Origin: CBDATG01 sp965200145 | GTDB taxonomy: Bacteria; Chloroflexota; Dehalococcoidia; Lucifugimonadales; Lucifugimonadaceae | Direction: 5' to 3' | NCBI GenBank assembly: GCA_965200145.1 | Contig: CBDATG010000002.1 | Location: forward strand, 806,001-870,000 | DNA: 64,000 nt | In this document: positions 42,663-52,973 of the stretch, piece by piece | How positions within the stretch are numbered: position 1 is the first letter of the stretch | Layout of the letters: each line of letters opens with the position of its first letter | Position numbers and translations under genes: made by a program | Notes under the pieces: model-generated | Told to the model about the DNA's origin: nothing | The model's input: only the letters and a program-made list of their open reading frames with translations | Databases searched by the model: none

Positions 42663-44084
42663 TCAAGTTCCAGAATACTCGGCAGAGAACCGCTGCATGA
42701 CCAACGCAATGTGTCTGGCACCCTTCAAGAAGTCATCAACCCTGATGTTTTCGTTAGGCGCATGTATCTTGTGCGAAGGATGATCTATCCCTGCTGATGC
42801 CACTGGGATACCCAGCGTCGCGCCAAAATCGTACATCGGGCCAGAACCCGCCATCGTTGGATAGACCACTGGCTCGCTAGCGTAGGAATCCCGCGCCGCA
42901 TCAATCACCAATCCGGCCCAGTCCGAACCGATACCGGTGCGATACGGACGCGTACCGTGCATGTTGCCGATCTCGACATGCTCAAATCCACGTGCATCCA
43001 AGTGTGCGCGTAGCTTGCCAACGATGTCGTCTGGATCCATATCGCACACCAAGCGGAAGTCGAGCTTCGCTGCCGCCACCGCTGGCAACACCGTCTTCAT
43101 GCCCGCACCCTGATATCCCGCCGTTAGTCCCGCGATGTTCGCAGTCGGCTCACCGAGATGCTTCAACATCAAACCACGCCCTTCAACGCCGTTCACAAAG
43201 GCATCGTTCCCGAATGTCACCTTCAACTCATCCGTCTCATCCGGCAACTCGTCAATCGCCGTCGACTCTTCAGGGGAGAACCCACGAATGTCGTCGTAAA
43301 AGCCGGGAATCAGAATCTCATCCGTTGACACATCTTTCAGAGTGCTCAGAGCATCGAACAAATCCCACGCGGCAGACGGCAGCACCGTCGCATAGGAAGA
43401 GTGTGCATCTCCAGTGAGTTTGCGCACCGTCAGCTCCAACGCCAACACGCCCTTCAATCCCAGATAGATCAACGGCCGATCCTGTGCATTACGTCCGCCT
43501 CCTTCCCAAATGCACGCATCAGCCGCGAAATCGGAGCCGCGTGCTGCAATCAGGGCCGGCATGTTGGGAGAGCCAGATTCCTCTTCGCCTTCCGCCAGGA
43601 ACTTGACGTTGCATGGAAGGCCATCCCAGACTTCGCGAAACGCATCGAGCACCGCCAGACGCGCGACGATGTTGCCTTTGTCATCGGACATGCCGCGGCC
43701 GTACAGGCGATCACCTACTCGCGTCGGTTGAAACGGGTCCGTTTCCCACAACTCAAGCGGGTCAACCGGCTGGACATCGTAGTGCGTGTACAGCAAGAGT
43801 GTCGGTGGAGACTGACCTGCGAACTCAACCCCGGCCGTGTCAAGTGCCTTTCGGTGCGCCTCGGGCGATGCGGCGCAGTAACCGAACACCGATGGCAACC
43901 CGCCATTCGGAACCTCTACTATCTCAGATTGAAGCCCGTACCGCGAAAACACATCGGCAACCAGTCCCGGCGCCTCGTCGAATCCCATGCGTTGTGCCGA
44001 GACGCTAGGTTGACTGACCAACTCAGACAGCGTCTCAACCGACGCGTCAACCTTAGCATCGATGTGCCGATAAACCTCTTCCAT
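42663..44084 (-). CDS. M20-family metallopeptidase (dipeptidase)
   Basis: This 473-residue M20 peptidase has the metal-binding YTHYDVQPVDP (His and Asp), GRGMSDDKGN, FLAEGEEESGSPN (catalytic Glu pair) and ASAGIDHPSHKIHAPNENI near the C-terminus. A dimerisation domain lies between them. It would hydrolyse dipeptides or N-substituted amino acids in the cytoplasm. It probably forms a unit with the RraA-family gene downstream and follows the SDR by 44 bp. The substrate is not defined by sequence. Confidence 0.88.
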   Translation of the reverse strand: MEEVYRHIDAKVDASVETLSELVSQPSVSAQRMGFDEAPGLVADVFSRYGLQSEIVEVPNGGLPSVFGYCAASPEAHRKALDTAGVEFAGQSPPTLLLYTHYDVQPVDPLELWETDPFQPTRVGDRLYGRGMSDDKGNIVARLAVLDAFREVWDGLPCNVKFLAEGEEESGSPNMPALIAARGSDFAADACIWEGGGRNAQDRPLIYLGLKGVLALELTVRKLTGDAHSSYATVLPSAAWDLFDALSTLKDVSTDEILIPGFYDDIRGFSPEESTAIDELPDETDELKVTFGNDAFVNGVEGRGLMLKHLGEPTANIAGLTAGYQGAGMKTVLPAVAAAKLDFRLVCDMDPDDIVGKLRAHLDARGFEHVEIGNMHGTRPYRTGIGSDWAGLVIDAARDSYASEPVVYPTMAGSGPMYDFGATLGIPVASAGIDHPSHKIHAPNENIRVDDFLKGARHIALVMQRFSAEYSGT

Positions 44085-44128
44085 GGCGGTACCTCGCTAA
44101 TGTCGCGCCCAATGCGTCCTTGCAGGAC

Positions 44129-44959
44129 TCAGGCTTCCGCGGAACCCGGCATCCCAGGCTGAAGCGGCTCTGACCCAGGCGGAACGCCACCAGCAAGGAA
44201 ACCGCCGTCTACCGTAATCGTCTGCCCGTTCACGTAACCACCCAGATCAGACGCGAGAAATAGACACGCATTCGCTATATCCCGTGGTAAACCACCGCGA
44301 CGACTTGGAATGAAATCGGCAGCGTACTCAACATAACCTTCCAACTTTCCGCGTTCGTGCTCGCGTTCAGGAGGCAACACGCGGCTATCAATGTAGCCCG
44401 GTGCTACACAGTTCGATGTGACGCCGGTACCAGCCAAGTCAACCGCCATCGACATCGCCATCCGATTCAGCCCCGCCTTGACGATCCCGTACACCGTATC
44501 CTGTGGCCAGGCACGATAGCTGTGCACACTCGAAATCGAGATGACACGACCGCCATCCCCTTGGGCAATCATCTCATTCACTGCGCGCTGACTGCAGAAT
44601 AGATAGCCCTTCAAAGCATGACCAACCAACATGTCCCAAAATTCCTCTGTTATCTCGGTGAAATGCGGATCGGCGGATGCAACGGCGTTGTTGACCAACA
44701 CATCTATCCTGCCATGCGAGTCTAGGAAATCGTCAAACATCTCCGAACGCTGGACGCTATCCCCGATGTCCGCCAAGTGCCAAGACACTTTCGATCCAAA
44801 CCCTTCCAGCTCGGACTTCACCAATGCAGCTTGGTCATCAAACTCAACATCATTCAACCCAACATCAGCACCATGTTCGGCGAATACGCGCGCGATGCCA
44901 GCACCGATCCCACGCCGTGAACCCGTAATAAGTGCCTTCTTGCCTTCCAACAGTCTCAT
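44129..44959 (-). CDS. Short-chain dehydrogenase/reductase
   Basis: This 276-residue classical SDR has LITGSRRGIGAGIARVFAEHG (cofactor), NNAVAS, ISISSVHSY (catalytic Ser), VYGIVKAG (Tyr and Lys, Y-x3-K) and NGQTITVDGGF. It has a longer proline/glycine C-terminal tail. ATG 44959 is preferred; the open frame upstream to 45064 encodes sequence overlapping the helicase gene. It lies 37 bp after the helicase-nuclease gene on the same strand but is more likely part of the catabolic set with M20 and RraA. Substrate unknown. Confidence 0.85.
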   Translation of the reverse strand: MRLLEGKKALITGSRRGIGAGIARVFAEHGADVGLNDVEFDDQAALVKSELEGFGSKVSWHLADIGDSVQRSEMFDDFLDSHGRIDVLVNNAVASADPHFTEITEEFWDMLVGHALKGYLFCSQRAVNEMIAQGDGGRVISISSVHSYRAWPQDTVYGIVKAGLNRMAMSMAVDLAGTGVTSNCVAPGYIDSRVLPPEREHERGKLEGYVEYAADFIPSRRGGLPRDIANACLFLASDLGGYVNGQTITVDGGFLAGGVPPGSEPLQPGMPGSAEA

Positions 44960-44996
44960 CGTCTTTAATCTATACGCGATGCCGGCGTTCGAACGA

Positions 44997-47900
44997 TCAG
45001 AACGACCAAGTATGAACTGCGCGCTCAGGGTCAACCATCGCCAAACGAGAAAACACCAATGCACCCTCTACCACGGCGCAATCTGTCGCCGACTCAACCG
45101 CGTCACCGTACGCTCGCAGTTGCTGCTCATAGGGCCGAGCCATCTCTCCAATCTCGCGACCGAACTCGCGATCGGTCTTGAAGTCAACCACCGCGAACTG
45201 CCCCGGATTGACCTCGTAGAGCAAATCAATCTGCCCGTCGTAAATCGTTCCCGACTTATCGCTCGATGCTCCCGCAACCGACACTTCAACCCAACGCTTG
45301 TCTCGTGGGAGGCGTGCCACATGCTGAATCAACGGCACGCATAATGTAGCCGCAATGAGTTCCAGCACCTCGCCCTCATACTGCACGACTCCATGCTCGA
45401 CAGCCTGAAATCGCGCTACCCGCCCCACCGTAGTCGCATCCCAGTCGCCCGTTTCAATCAATTGCTGTAAGCCCGCATGCACCGCACGACCTATATCTGT
45501 CGCCGCGCGACCGCGACCCGGCCGCGAATCTGGGTCCAACGGATCCGACTGAGCAGACTTGCCAGCCAGTGATGTGCCCTCTCCATCGGCACCGTGCAGG
45601 TTACTCGGCGAAACTATATCGTTCCTCTTCGCGTCGGACACCGCCGACCGATACTCGCTTTCCCAACCTTCAACATCGATCGAGTCCGTACCCTGACGAT
45701 CCGGTGGTTCGTCGCCCTCAATTCCCGGAAGCGAACCCCACTCCATCGGTATCGGCTCCCAGATGCCTTCTACACCCGACGCGTACTTTGACATCAGAGC
45801 CGCCGGCCTGCTAGCCGGTTGCGCAGTGCTCTTGTGATGTCTACTCACCGCCAACACATCCTTCGCACGCGTAGCCGCAACGTAGTAAAGGCGCGTCATC
45901 TGCAACGTGTCCGCCGCCTTGCCGAGGTCTGCCACCTCATCGTAGTTTCCCACACGAAAATACGCGCCGCCACTTCCAAGTCGAGCTGCGAATTTGCTCC
46001 CGTCAGTGTCGCCACGACCCGCGCCTGGCGACAAGAGCAAGTCCGCCCGGTCGCGCCGGGGGCTCACATCTGTGTCCGCAACCACCACGATCGGAAACTC
46101 GAGACCTTTGGATTGATGAATCGTCATCAACCGCACCTTGTCCGTATCCGATGCACGAGTCGGAACAAGACGTAGCGATTCCCCGGAGTCACGCATCGCC
46201 TCCAGCTTCCGGACACATTCGCGCAACGTTCCTGTGCCATCAGGCTCAAAGCCGCGCACCATCTCCAGAACCGCCTCCAAAGTTGCTAGCTGGTCCGACG
46301 CATCTTCTCGCAGGATGCATAACTCGCGCACCTGACGATCGCGCACAAGCTGTTCAAGCAACTCCGATGGCAACAACTTTGACCTGTCACCGTGGTAAGC
46401 ACGAAGTGCAATAAACGCTTGGGCAACCGACCCTTCGCCTTCGTCGAGCGAATGAGTATCATCTGAATAGCTGAACGTACGTCCGGCACGCACCCATTCC
46501 AAGAAATCGCGATCGCTGCAAGCAAACCAGTGAGAACGTAACGCACCAAGCGTCGCGACTTGGTTAGTCGGGTCATCTATTGCATTCAAGCAATTGATCA
46601 CGTCCCGTACCATCTGCGACTTAAAAAAGTCATCGTCTCGCTCTGCCACGCATCCGATACCCGCAGACTCCAACTCGGCGATGTATCGACTCCAGCGATT
46701 CCGTCGAGGCGTGACGATCACCATGTCCCCTGCCCGGGAGCGTCGCACCCCTCCATCACGTTCACGCACCCGCAACTTGCCATGCGCCGCGGCCAACGCG
46801 ACACTCTTGATGTCCGATGCTTCACGACCGGCACCGTCCGCCGCCGATGCGTGCCCAAGGTCATCGCCGAAACAGTAAACCACGCCCTGAAGTTCGGATT
46901 CACGCGCACGCTCATCGGCAGAAAGAGCGGTCCAGCGTGCTTGGGTGTCATCTGCCTCTGACAACATCCAACGCCCGAATACCGTGTTCACCCACTCAAC
47001 CACCGCGACCGATGATCGATGATTCTCCGTCAATGACAACGCGAGACCACTCTCGTCGTCTTCAATCCGTTCCATCACAGCACTGCTAACTTCGACCTCG
47101 GCTCCGCGGAAACGATAGATCGACTGCTTGGGGTCCCCAACGCAAAACAACGAGCCCGGCCGGTATTCTTCGCCATCAACAGGAATCGTCAACAGCTCAA
47201 CGAGCTCAACCTGCATCGGATCGGTGTCCTGAAACTCGTCTACCAATACGTGTGAGTGTTTCGCTTGCACAGCCTGCCGAACCGACGCGTTACCGCGAAG
47301 CAGACGCACCGCGAAAACCATCCCGTCGTGGAACGTCAACCTGCCTTCGGACACGCGAGTCAACACTAACGAGTCAGTCACGAATCGAAACGCGTAGTTG
47401 AACAACCTACAACCGACGCGCCGCCTGAATTCATCCAAAGGATCAGACAAAATCGCACCAGCCGACTCGGCGTGGTCGCGCACTTCGCGAATGTCTCGGC
47501 TCCAGTTGCCAGCTGTACCGATCCGCTTCTTCGATATCTCTGGCGAATTCGCCAGCACTTCTAACGCCGCTTCCTCAGATTCCAACCCTTCCTCACCAAA
47601 CGCTTCCCACCAATCTACTCGCTCTCGTAGGTAACTGTAGAGCCGGTCTTCGCGGTCTTCGCAATAATCCAGGTCGTTCCGAAGTCTCTCAACCATTCGG
47701 ACCACATCGCGCACCGCTTCACGAGCCGCGTCGTCATCACTTCCCGGAACGTCAACAGGACTAAGCAATCCATGGTTGGAGTTGATCAGCTCCGCTAGTC
47801 CGCGCATCTCCCGCAAGGGATTCGACATGCCTAACGACATCGCCACGCCGAGAGTCTCAACGAACACCGCGTCTGTATCTAATAGCTCGTTAACCCAATC

Positions 47901-48326
47901 CGACCATTGCTCCGCGAATGACTCAAGCTCATCGGTCCGACTCTGTATCTCTACGCTGGGCGGCAAACCTGCCTCAATCGGATACTCACGCAACAGTGAT
48001 TGCACATGCGAGTCAATCGTCCTGAACGCCGCCGAGTCAACATTTGCCAACGCCTGATGGACCACCTCCGAAGCGTTACCAGCACGAACCAACTCATCAA
48101 GCCCTTGACGAATCCTTACCCTCAACTCGGCCGCAGCCGAACGCGTAAACGTTATCGCCACGATCTGATCAACACCAACTCCAGATTCGATAAGTGCCAT
48201 CAATCGCGAAACCAACGAAGTCGTCTTGCCAGTTCCCGCGCCGGCTTCAACGAAGATGTTGCGTTGCAACTCCCCGCGGATCTCGACGCGTGTGGCATCG
48301 TCCGTACTGGCGGGCGACACTATCAC
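44997..48326 (-). CDS. addA: UvrD/RecB-type helicase-nuclease (AddA-like)
   Basis: This 1109-residue protein has superfamily 1 helicase motifs: Walker A EAGAGTGKTT (27-36), ITFTRSAAAELRVRI (Ia), HVLVDEFQDTDPMQ (II), VGDPKQSIYRFRGAE (III), LMTIHQSKGLEFPIVVVAD (V) and LYYVAATRAKD (VI). A RecB-type nuclease domain follows at the C-terminus (YDGQIDLLYE, VVDFKTD, then YEQQLRAY). It would process double-strand breaks with the partner gene. The start is GTG 48326, overlapping the upstream stop by 4 nt (GTGA), with GGAGTTAGG just before it. Confidence 0.9.
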   Translation of the reverse strand: MIVSPASTDDATRVEIRGELQRNIFVEAGAGTGKTTSLVSRLMALIESGVGVDQIVAITFTRSAAAELRVRIRQGLDELVRAGNASEVVHQALANVDSAAFRTIDSHVQSLLREYPIEAGLPPSVEIQSRTDELESFAEQWSDWVNELLDTDAVFVETLGVAMSLGMSNPLREMRGLAELINSNHGLLSPVDVPGSDDDAAREAVRDVVRMVERLRNDLDYCEDREDRLYSYLRERVDWWEAFGEEGLESEEAALEVLANSPEISKKRIGTAGNWSRDIREVRDHAESAGAILSDPLDEFRRRVGCRLFNYAFRFVTDSLVLTRVSEGRLTFHDGMVFAVRLLRGNASVRQAVQAKHSHVLVDEFQDTDPMQVELVELLTIPVDGEEYRPGSLFCVGDPKQSIYRFRGAEVEVSSAVMERIEDDESGLALSLTENHRSSVAVVEWVNTVFGRWMLSEADDTQARWTALSADERARESELQGVVYCFGDDLGHASAADGAGREASDIKSVALAAAHGKLRVRERDGGVRRSRAGDMVIVTPRRNRWSRYIAELESAGIGCVAERDDDFFKSQMVRDVINCLNAIDDPTNQVATLGALRSHWFACSDRDFLEWVRAGRTFSYSDDTHSLDEGEGSVAQAFIALRAYHGDRSKLLPSELLEQLVRDRQVRELCILREDASDQLATLEAVLEMVRGFEPDGTGTLRECVRKLEAMRDSGESLRLVPTRASDTDKVRLMTIHQSKGLEFPIVVVADTDVSPRRDRADLLLSPGAGRGDTDGSKFAARLGSGGAYFRVGNYDEVADLGKAADTLQMTRLYYVAATRAKDVLAVSRHHKSTAQPASRPAALMSKYASGVEGIWEPIPMEWGSLPGIEGDEPPDRQGTDSIDVEGWESEYRSAVSDAKRNDIVSPSNLHGADGEGTSLAGKSAQSDPLDPDSRPGRGRAATDIGRAVHAGLQQLIETGDWDATTVGRVARFQAVEHGVVQYEGEVLELIAATLCVPLIQHVARLPRDKRWVEVSVAGASSDKSGTIYDGQIDLLYEVNPGQFAVVDFKTDREFGREIGEMARPYEQQLRAYGDAVESATDCAVVEGALVFSRLAMVDPERAVHTWSF

Positions 48327-51300
48327 AGACCTAACTCCACAGACGTGCCGGCCTCTTCCGGCTCGACCATCGATACATACTCCAGCGGCACCGACGCGCG
48401 CTTGCGAAGCCAAACCACATCACGACTCGAATCGCATGCAACATCGAAGGGGCACAGCTTGCAGTTCTCCCAGTTGCCTGACTGATATTGCATCTTGCCC
48501 GGACGAACGGGAAACTCGCCGTTCCTAATCCCCTGTGTAATAGTGCGTACCACCTCACGTAATCGAGGCTCAACCTGTCGCCACTCCAGCCGCGATCTCG
48601 GAGCCAACATCGAGCCTCGATCAGACTCAAACACAAACCAGAAGAATCCACTCACAAGGTCAGGGATAACTTCGGGAAACATCAGACTCGCAGCCAACAA
48701 GTAAATCGGCAACTGCAATCTCGTGCCATGGTCTACCGAGTCCTTGTTCAGCTCCTGATATCCGGCAGGACTACCCGTCTTGTAATCCACGACCAACATT
48801 GCATTGCCATCAGACCCAAAAGCGATCCTGTCGATGCGTCCGCGGAAAGCAACCTCAACCTCCTCACCGTTGCGCAACGAAACCGGCATGACGACGCGGG
48901 CGCCGCCGCCGTAACCAAACTGCGTCTCAACCTCAGACCGACCAATCATCGAGTCAAGGATCTCAGGCTCGAATTGTCGCCAGCGTCTCAGCCGTCGAAC
49001 GATGTTGCGTTTCTCGAGCTCCCACAAACGCACAGGCGGCGCGAAACTCCTCAACTCAAACTCCGAAAATGCCTCATCGCATAGATGCCGAAGTAATCGA
49101 TCGTCAGACGGGTTCGCCCCGATAGAGGCTCTATTCTTCACGAAAGCGTCCAATATCTCATGCACCAGCTGGCCCCGCTCAATCGGCGACAACCGGAATT
49201 CATCGTCAACGTCCGGTTGACCCTCCACGCTGAGAACCTCGCCGAGGAAATAGCTGTACGGACACCTCGCATACGATTCATAACGACTCGCAGACGTTGT
49301 TATGCCGGAACCAAACTCATCCATCATGCCAACGTAGCCGTCATACTCGGTGAAGCGGCTACTAGCACGCATCGAAAAAGAGTCGTACGCCAGCGCCGGC
49401 GGTTGGTAATCAGCTAGTCCGAGATCCGCGCCTGGGCGGTCTTTAGCCCCGTTCAAGCGCACGAGTCTTGCGCCATAAGGCTCCCAAGCTAAGTCCGACC
49501 GCATAACCACCTCATGCAACGGACGCTCAAGCTCTATCTCAGGAACGCCGCCCGCCATGGCGTCCTCAGCAGTTACCGTCCGACCGATCGCTCCAGATAG
49601 ACGATTGAGATACAGCGGCGACGGGAACGAGTCCGAAGTGTCCCCAATATGCGAGCGATTCCAGTAGAAACTGCATCGTCGCGACGAACTGACCGCCAAC
49701 TCAAACGACTTGCGGGCAGCATCCTGACGCGACTTGATTGTTGGCAACGTTCCCGAACCATCGTTCAGAAACACCCTGTCTCGGTCCCGCAACATCGGAT
49801 GGTCCGTACCGCCCGCTTGATAAGCCGTCTCCGACAACTCCATCACATGCACACTCTCATATGCAGCTCCGATTCCAGCATCGATTTGTGATATCAGAAC
49901 GCCCCTGCCGAGCCCGCGCCGACGACCGGCGACGCTGCTAATCCCGCTGCGAACCGTCTCTGCAAATCGCGAGAACGGAATCTTCGCGTCCGCACCGTCG
50001 CCATCAATCTTGTCCAGCTCGCTTATGGAATCGAGCACGCCTTGCACCTGAGCCATACCAGGCAATTGATCCGCGCGATCATCACCCATCGCTAGGTATC
50101 GCTCCGAAACGCCCTGTAAACACGCGACATGATCACGCCAACTCTTCGGACGCTCGCTCTTCGCAACCTCAATCAGCAATGCACTCACGAACTCAACCAG
50201 CTCGTCCACCAATGTCAATTCCGTCCTGAGACTATTCAATGACGCAGTCCGGCCTTCATCATCGTCAATATCGTGCTCCCGCTCCAGTCGCCGGACTTGA
50301 TACGCAACCGAGCGACGATACAACTCCATGCGGCGTTGCCAGTCCGAGTCCACCGCAAACGTGGTCACCCGCGCTCGCTTACCGATGTAGTCCCAACGCG
50401 TCGATGCAACCAGTGCTCCAGATGACGGAGAAACAACAGGGTTAGAAGTCAACCACACCATCAACGTCTCGCGACGCATACCCTTCAAAATCGCATCCAC
50501 AAACTGCAACACAAACTTCCCTGCCAAAGTGGATGACAGACCGTGCGGGTCCTGACCGGCGACGGGTACTCCAGCTTGTTGGAAACCTGCCCTCAGACGC
50601 GTAGCAGTGTTCATGTCCGGAACGAATACCGCCATGTCCCCGAACTTGATCCCCGCTCGCGCATCTTCCATGACATTGCGAAGCAACTGGCGCGGCGCAT
50701 CGAGAGCACTCAGCGTTGAGTAAAACCGCTGATACGTAACAGAGTTGCCAACACCATCGGAGAACCCGGCCAGTGACAGGCTCTCCGAGATATCGAGTTC
50801 GGCAAGAGCGTCCCACAGCGGTCGGTGCGTGTCCGACGCTGCATCGGGCATCACCAGAACGCAACAGCCGCCTATCACATCCGAAACCGCACCACTCCCA
50901 GAACGCACGATTCGCGCCGCCTCATCGGCAAGCTGCGCGCGCGTCAGCCAACCCTTGGAACGTTCCGCGTAGACATCGTAAATGGCCAGTAGTTCGCGAT
51001 AGATCGGAGAAGAGTTTGACTGTGACAGTCTTTCCAATGCGGCGCGTGCACCACCAGGCAATCGCTCCAAATCATGCACCGTCGCACGGATTGAGTCTAC
51101 GAACCTATGCTTGTTGGCGGCGTTACCCAAGTATCCGTTGCCGTCATTGCCAGAAATCGCACCCAAGATGATCTCCGATGCCACGATGCGAGACATCTGC
51201 TTCACACCATCGAAGCCGCCATCGTGCTGTAGTAGCGCATCCGAGACATCCTCAATCCTCTTAAACGCGACGTTGAAGAGGCCAGACCCGCGCCGAACGG

Positions 51301-51457
51301 CCTCCCTCACGAGCGCACGGCGCAGATAGACCGCCGAGTAGATGCTCGGAACGACAACAGTGATTCTTCCGAAACTATCCAACGTCCGCCGAGCGATGAT
51401 CAACTCCGCCAGCTTGCCTACCAAAGGCGGACCGTTTTGAATTTCCTGGCGACTCAT
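48323..51457 (-). CDS. addB: PD-(D/E)XK nuclease subunit, AddB-like
   Basis: This 1044-residue protein is coupled to the AddA-like gene. Its N-terminal region (ITVVVPSIYSAVYLRRALV) resembles the inactive helicase-like domain of AddB but shows no Walker A. The C-terminal part has a RecB-family nuclease (FRGRIDRIAFG, then VVDYKTGSP). It also has a probable 4Fe-4S site formed by a single Cys in RCPYSYFLGEVL and CKLCPFDVAC, as in AddB. Together the pair forms a two-nuclease AddAB-like complex. ATG 51457 is chosen over a TTG at 51472. tRNA-Arg lies 37 bp upstream on the same strand. Confidence 0.85.
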   Translation of the reverse strand: MSRQEIQNGPPLVGKLAELIIARRTLDSFGRITVVVPSIYSAVYLRRALVREAVRRGSGLFNVAFKRIEDVSDALLQHDGGFDGVKQMSRIVASEIILGAISGNDGNGYLGNAANKHRFVDSIRATVHDLERLPGGARAALERLSQSNSSPIYRELLAIYDVYAERSKGWLTRAQLADEAARIVRSGSGAVSDVIGGCCVLVMPDAASDTHRPLWDALAELDISESLSLAGFSDGVGNSVTYQRFYSTLSALDAPRQLLRNVMEDARAGIKFGDMAVFVPDMNTATRLRAGFQQAGVPVAGQDPHGLSSTLAGKFVLQFVDAILKGMRRETLMVWLTSNPVVSPSSGALVASTRWDYIGKRARVTTFAVDSDWQRRMELYRRSVAYQVRRLEREHDIDDDEGRTASLNSLRTELTLVDELVEFVSALLIEVAKSERPKSWRDHVACLQGVSERYLAMGDDRADQLPGMAQVQGVLDSISELDKIDGDGADAKIPFSRFAETVRSGISSVAGRRRGLGRGVLISQIDAGIGAAYESVHVMELSETAYQAGGTDHPMLRDRDRVFLNDGSGTLPTIKSRQDAARKSFELAVSSSRRCSFYWNRSHIGDTSDSFPSPLYLNRLSGAIGRTVTAEDAMAGGVPEIELERPLHEVVMRSDLAWEPYGARLVRLNGAKDRPGADLGLADYQPPALAYDSFSMRASSRFTEYDGYVGMMDEFGSGITTSASRYESYARCPYSYFLGEVLSVEGQPDVDDEFRLSPIERGQLVHEILDAFVKNRASIGANPSDDRLLRHLCDEAFSEFELRSFAPPVRLWELEKRNIVRRLRRWRQFEPEILDSMIGRSEVETQFGYGGGARVVMPVSLRNGEEVEVAFRGRIDRIAFGSDGNAMLVVDYKTGSPAGYQELNKDSVDHGTRLQLPIYLLAASLMFPEVIPDLVSGFFWFVFESDRGSMLAPRSRLEWRQVEPRLREVVRTITQGIRNGEFPVRPGKMQYQSGNWENCKLCPFDVACDSSRDVVWLRKRASVPLEYVSMVEPEEAGTSVELGL

Positions 51458-51494
51458 CCGTGAGATTCCCAAACTTAGCGCGTCTCATAGAGTA

Positions 51495-51568
51495 TGGCGC
51501 CCCGGTGAGGATCGAACTCACGCACCTGGCTTCGGAGGCCAGTGCTCTATCCACTGAGCTACGGGGGC
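51495..51568 (-). tRNA. tRNA-Arg (anticodon CCG), irregular acceptor stem
   Basis: On the minus strand: 5' acceptor GCCCCCG, D-arm GCTC/GAGC, anticodon stem CTGGC/GCCAG around CTCCGAA (anticodon CCG, codon CGG), 4-nt variable loop, T-arm GTGAG-TTCGATC-CTCAC, discriminator G and encoded CCA (51495-51497). The 3' acceptor strand has only six bases (CGGGGC) against seven on the 5' side, so one C of the five-C run is unpaired. It is otherwise a sound tRNA. The missing base could be real or a homopolymer read error. Confidence 0.88.
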
Positions 51569-51662
51569 TAAGTCTTCGCGTCGTTCCTCAAGGCGCTACC
51601 GCCACGCACGTCGGAGCGTGCCCACACCAAACCTCTCGTTACCACCCAACGCCGCAAAATGC

Positions 51663-52973
51663 TTATGAAATGTCCGGTGCTTTCGTGCTTTTCAACCGGA
51701 AAGACCACGGCAACAGGATCGGGGCTACTACCGTCGTGATTATCGTCATGATGATCGCAACACCGAATATCTCGTTATCGATCACTCCGCTGTTGAAACC
51801 GATGCCGGCCACGATCAGAGCTACCTCACCACGTGGCAACATTCCAAGTCCTATGCGCGTCGCTCCGACTCTATCGAACCCTACCAACAACGCAGGCAAT
51901 CCTGCACCGAAAACCTTGCCTATCGTAGCCGCTACCGTAAGTAACCCAGCGAAAACGAGAGTGATAACCAGGTTATCTGAGCCGAACAGCTGGCCCAAGT
52001 TAACCTCCATGCCGATGACCGTGAAGAACACCGGCACCAACAACATACCCGCATGATGCAACGGCGCCTCTATCCGCTGCTTCAACTCCGTACCCGACAA
52101 CGCCAGACCTACGGTGTAGGCACCTATGATCATGGCCAATCCAAAGCTCGTCTCGGCGATGCCCGCCGCGAGCATCGCCAACGCAACCACTACGGCGAAG
52201 GTACCGCCGCTGCTCTTGAACCACAACGCAAACCACGCCACATAACGCGCTATCAGGCTCCCGATGATCATCAATGCGAGCCAGAACCCGGCGGCCTTAG
52301 CGAATATCAACCCTACGTTAGATACCGACAGGTCACTTTCGGAGTGTAGGCCTACGACCACCGCCAACATGATGATTCCCAACACATCGTCAACCACCGC
52401 CGCCGCTATCACCGTCAAGCCTTCTGCTGAATCCAGCTGGCGCAACTCCGCCAGCACTCGCGCCGTAATCCCTATCGATGTGGCAGTCAGAATCGTCCCT
52501 ACGAACAGCATCGGGCTCATCGACCTGATTGAGCTGAAGTCCCCGAAACCCATCCAGTAAGTAACCAGAACGCCAAGCGCGAACGGCACGACCACGCCGC
52601 CGATCGCAACCGCCGTCGCGGGCTTCAACGCTCGCATGAAGGCAGCACGGTTCGTCTCCAATCCCGCCTCGAATAACAGCAGAATCGCAGCGACCTGCGC
52701 CACGTAACGGATTGATGTTGGCAACGGGAATGCCGATTCCGATGCCTCATGCGCCTCGGCGCCCACAAGGTGGAAGATCGGACCGACGACACCGAAGAAA
52801 TCCATGCCTCCCAAGAGGTAGGGGCTGATTATGATACCAGCACCTAGCTCGCCCAGCACGGACGGTATCTTCAGGTATCTAGTCGCAACCTCGCCTCCGA
52901 TCTTCGCCGCTATCAGGATCACCGACAGCATGATCATCAGCTGAGCAGCTATGTGCGGAAAAGACTCGTGCAA
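51663..52973 (-). CDS. CPA2-family cation:proton antiporter
   Basis: This 436-residue membrane protein has about twelve helices. Conserved CPA2 blocks are KIPSVLGELGAGIIISPYLLG, LLFEAGLETN, TATSIGITARVL and the ion-binding Asp pair in AAAVVDDVLGIIML, with AYTVGLALSGT and LPRGEVALIVAGIG later. It would exchange Na+ or K+ for H+. It fits a cell that also has a Na+-pumping decarboxylase. The start appears to be TTG 52973, with AGGA about 8 nt upstream. No regulatory RCK domain is present. Confidence 0.88.
   Translation of the reverse strand: MHESFPHIAAQLMIMLSVILIAAKIGGEVATRYLKIPSVLGELGAGIIISPYLLGGMDFFGVVGPIFHLVGAEAHEASESAFPLPTSIRYVAQVAAILLLFEAGLETNRAAFMRALKPATAVAIGGVVVPFALGVLVTYWMGFGDFSSIRSMSPMLFVGTILTATSIGITARVLAELRQLDSAEGLTVIAAAVVDDVLGIIMLAVVVGLHSESDLSVSNVGLIFAKAAGFWLALMIIGSLIARYVAWFALWFKSSGGTFAVVVALAMLAAGIAETSFGLAMIIGAYTVGLALSGTELKQRIEAPLHHAGMLLVPVFFTVIGMEVNLGQLFGSDNLVITLVFAGLLTVAATIGKVFGAGLPALLVGFDRVGATRIGLGMLPRGEVALIVAGIGFNSGVIDNEIFGVAIIMTIITTVVAPILLPWSFRLKSTKAPDIS

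Noticed and set aside
44960..45064. Longer N-terminus for the SDR at 44129
   Set aside because: The extra codons overlap the end of the helicase gene and are unlike SDR N-termini; the cofactor motif begins right after ATG 44959.
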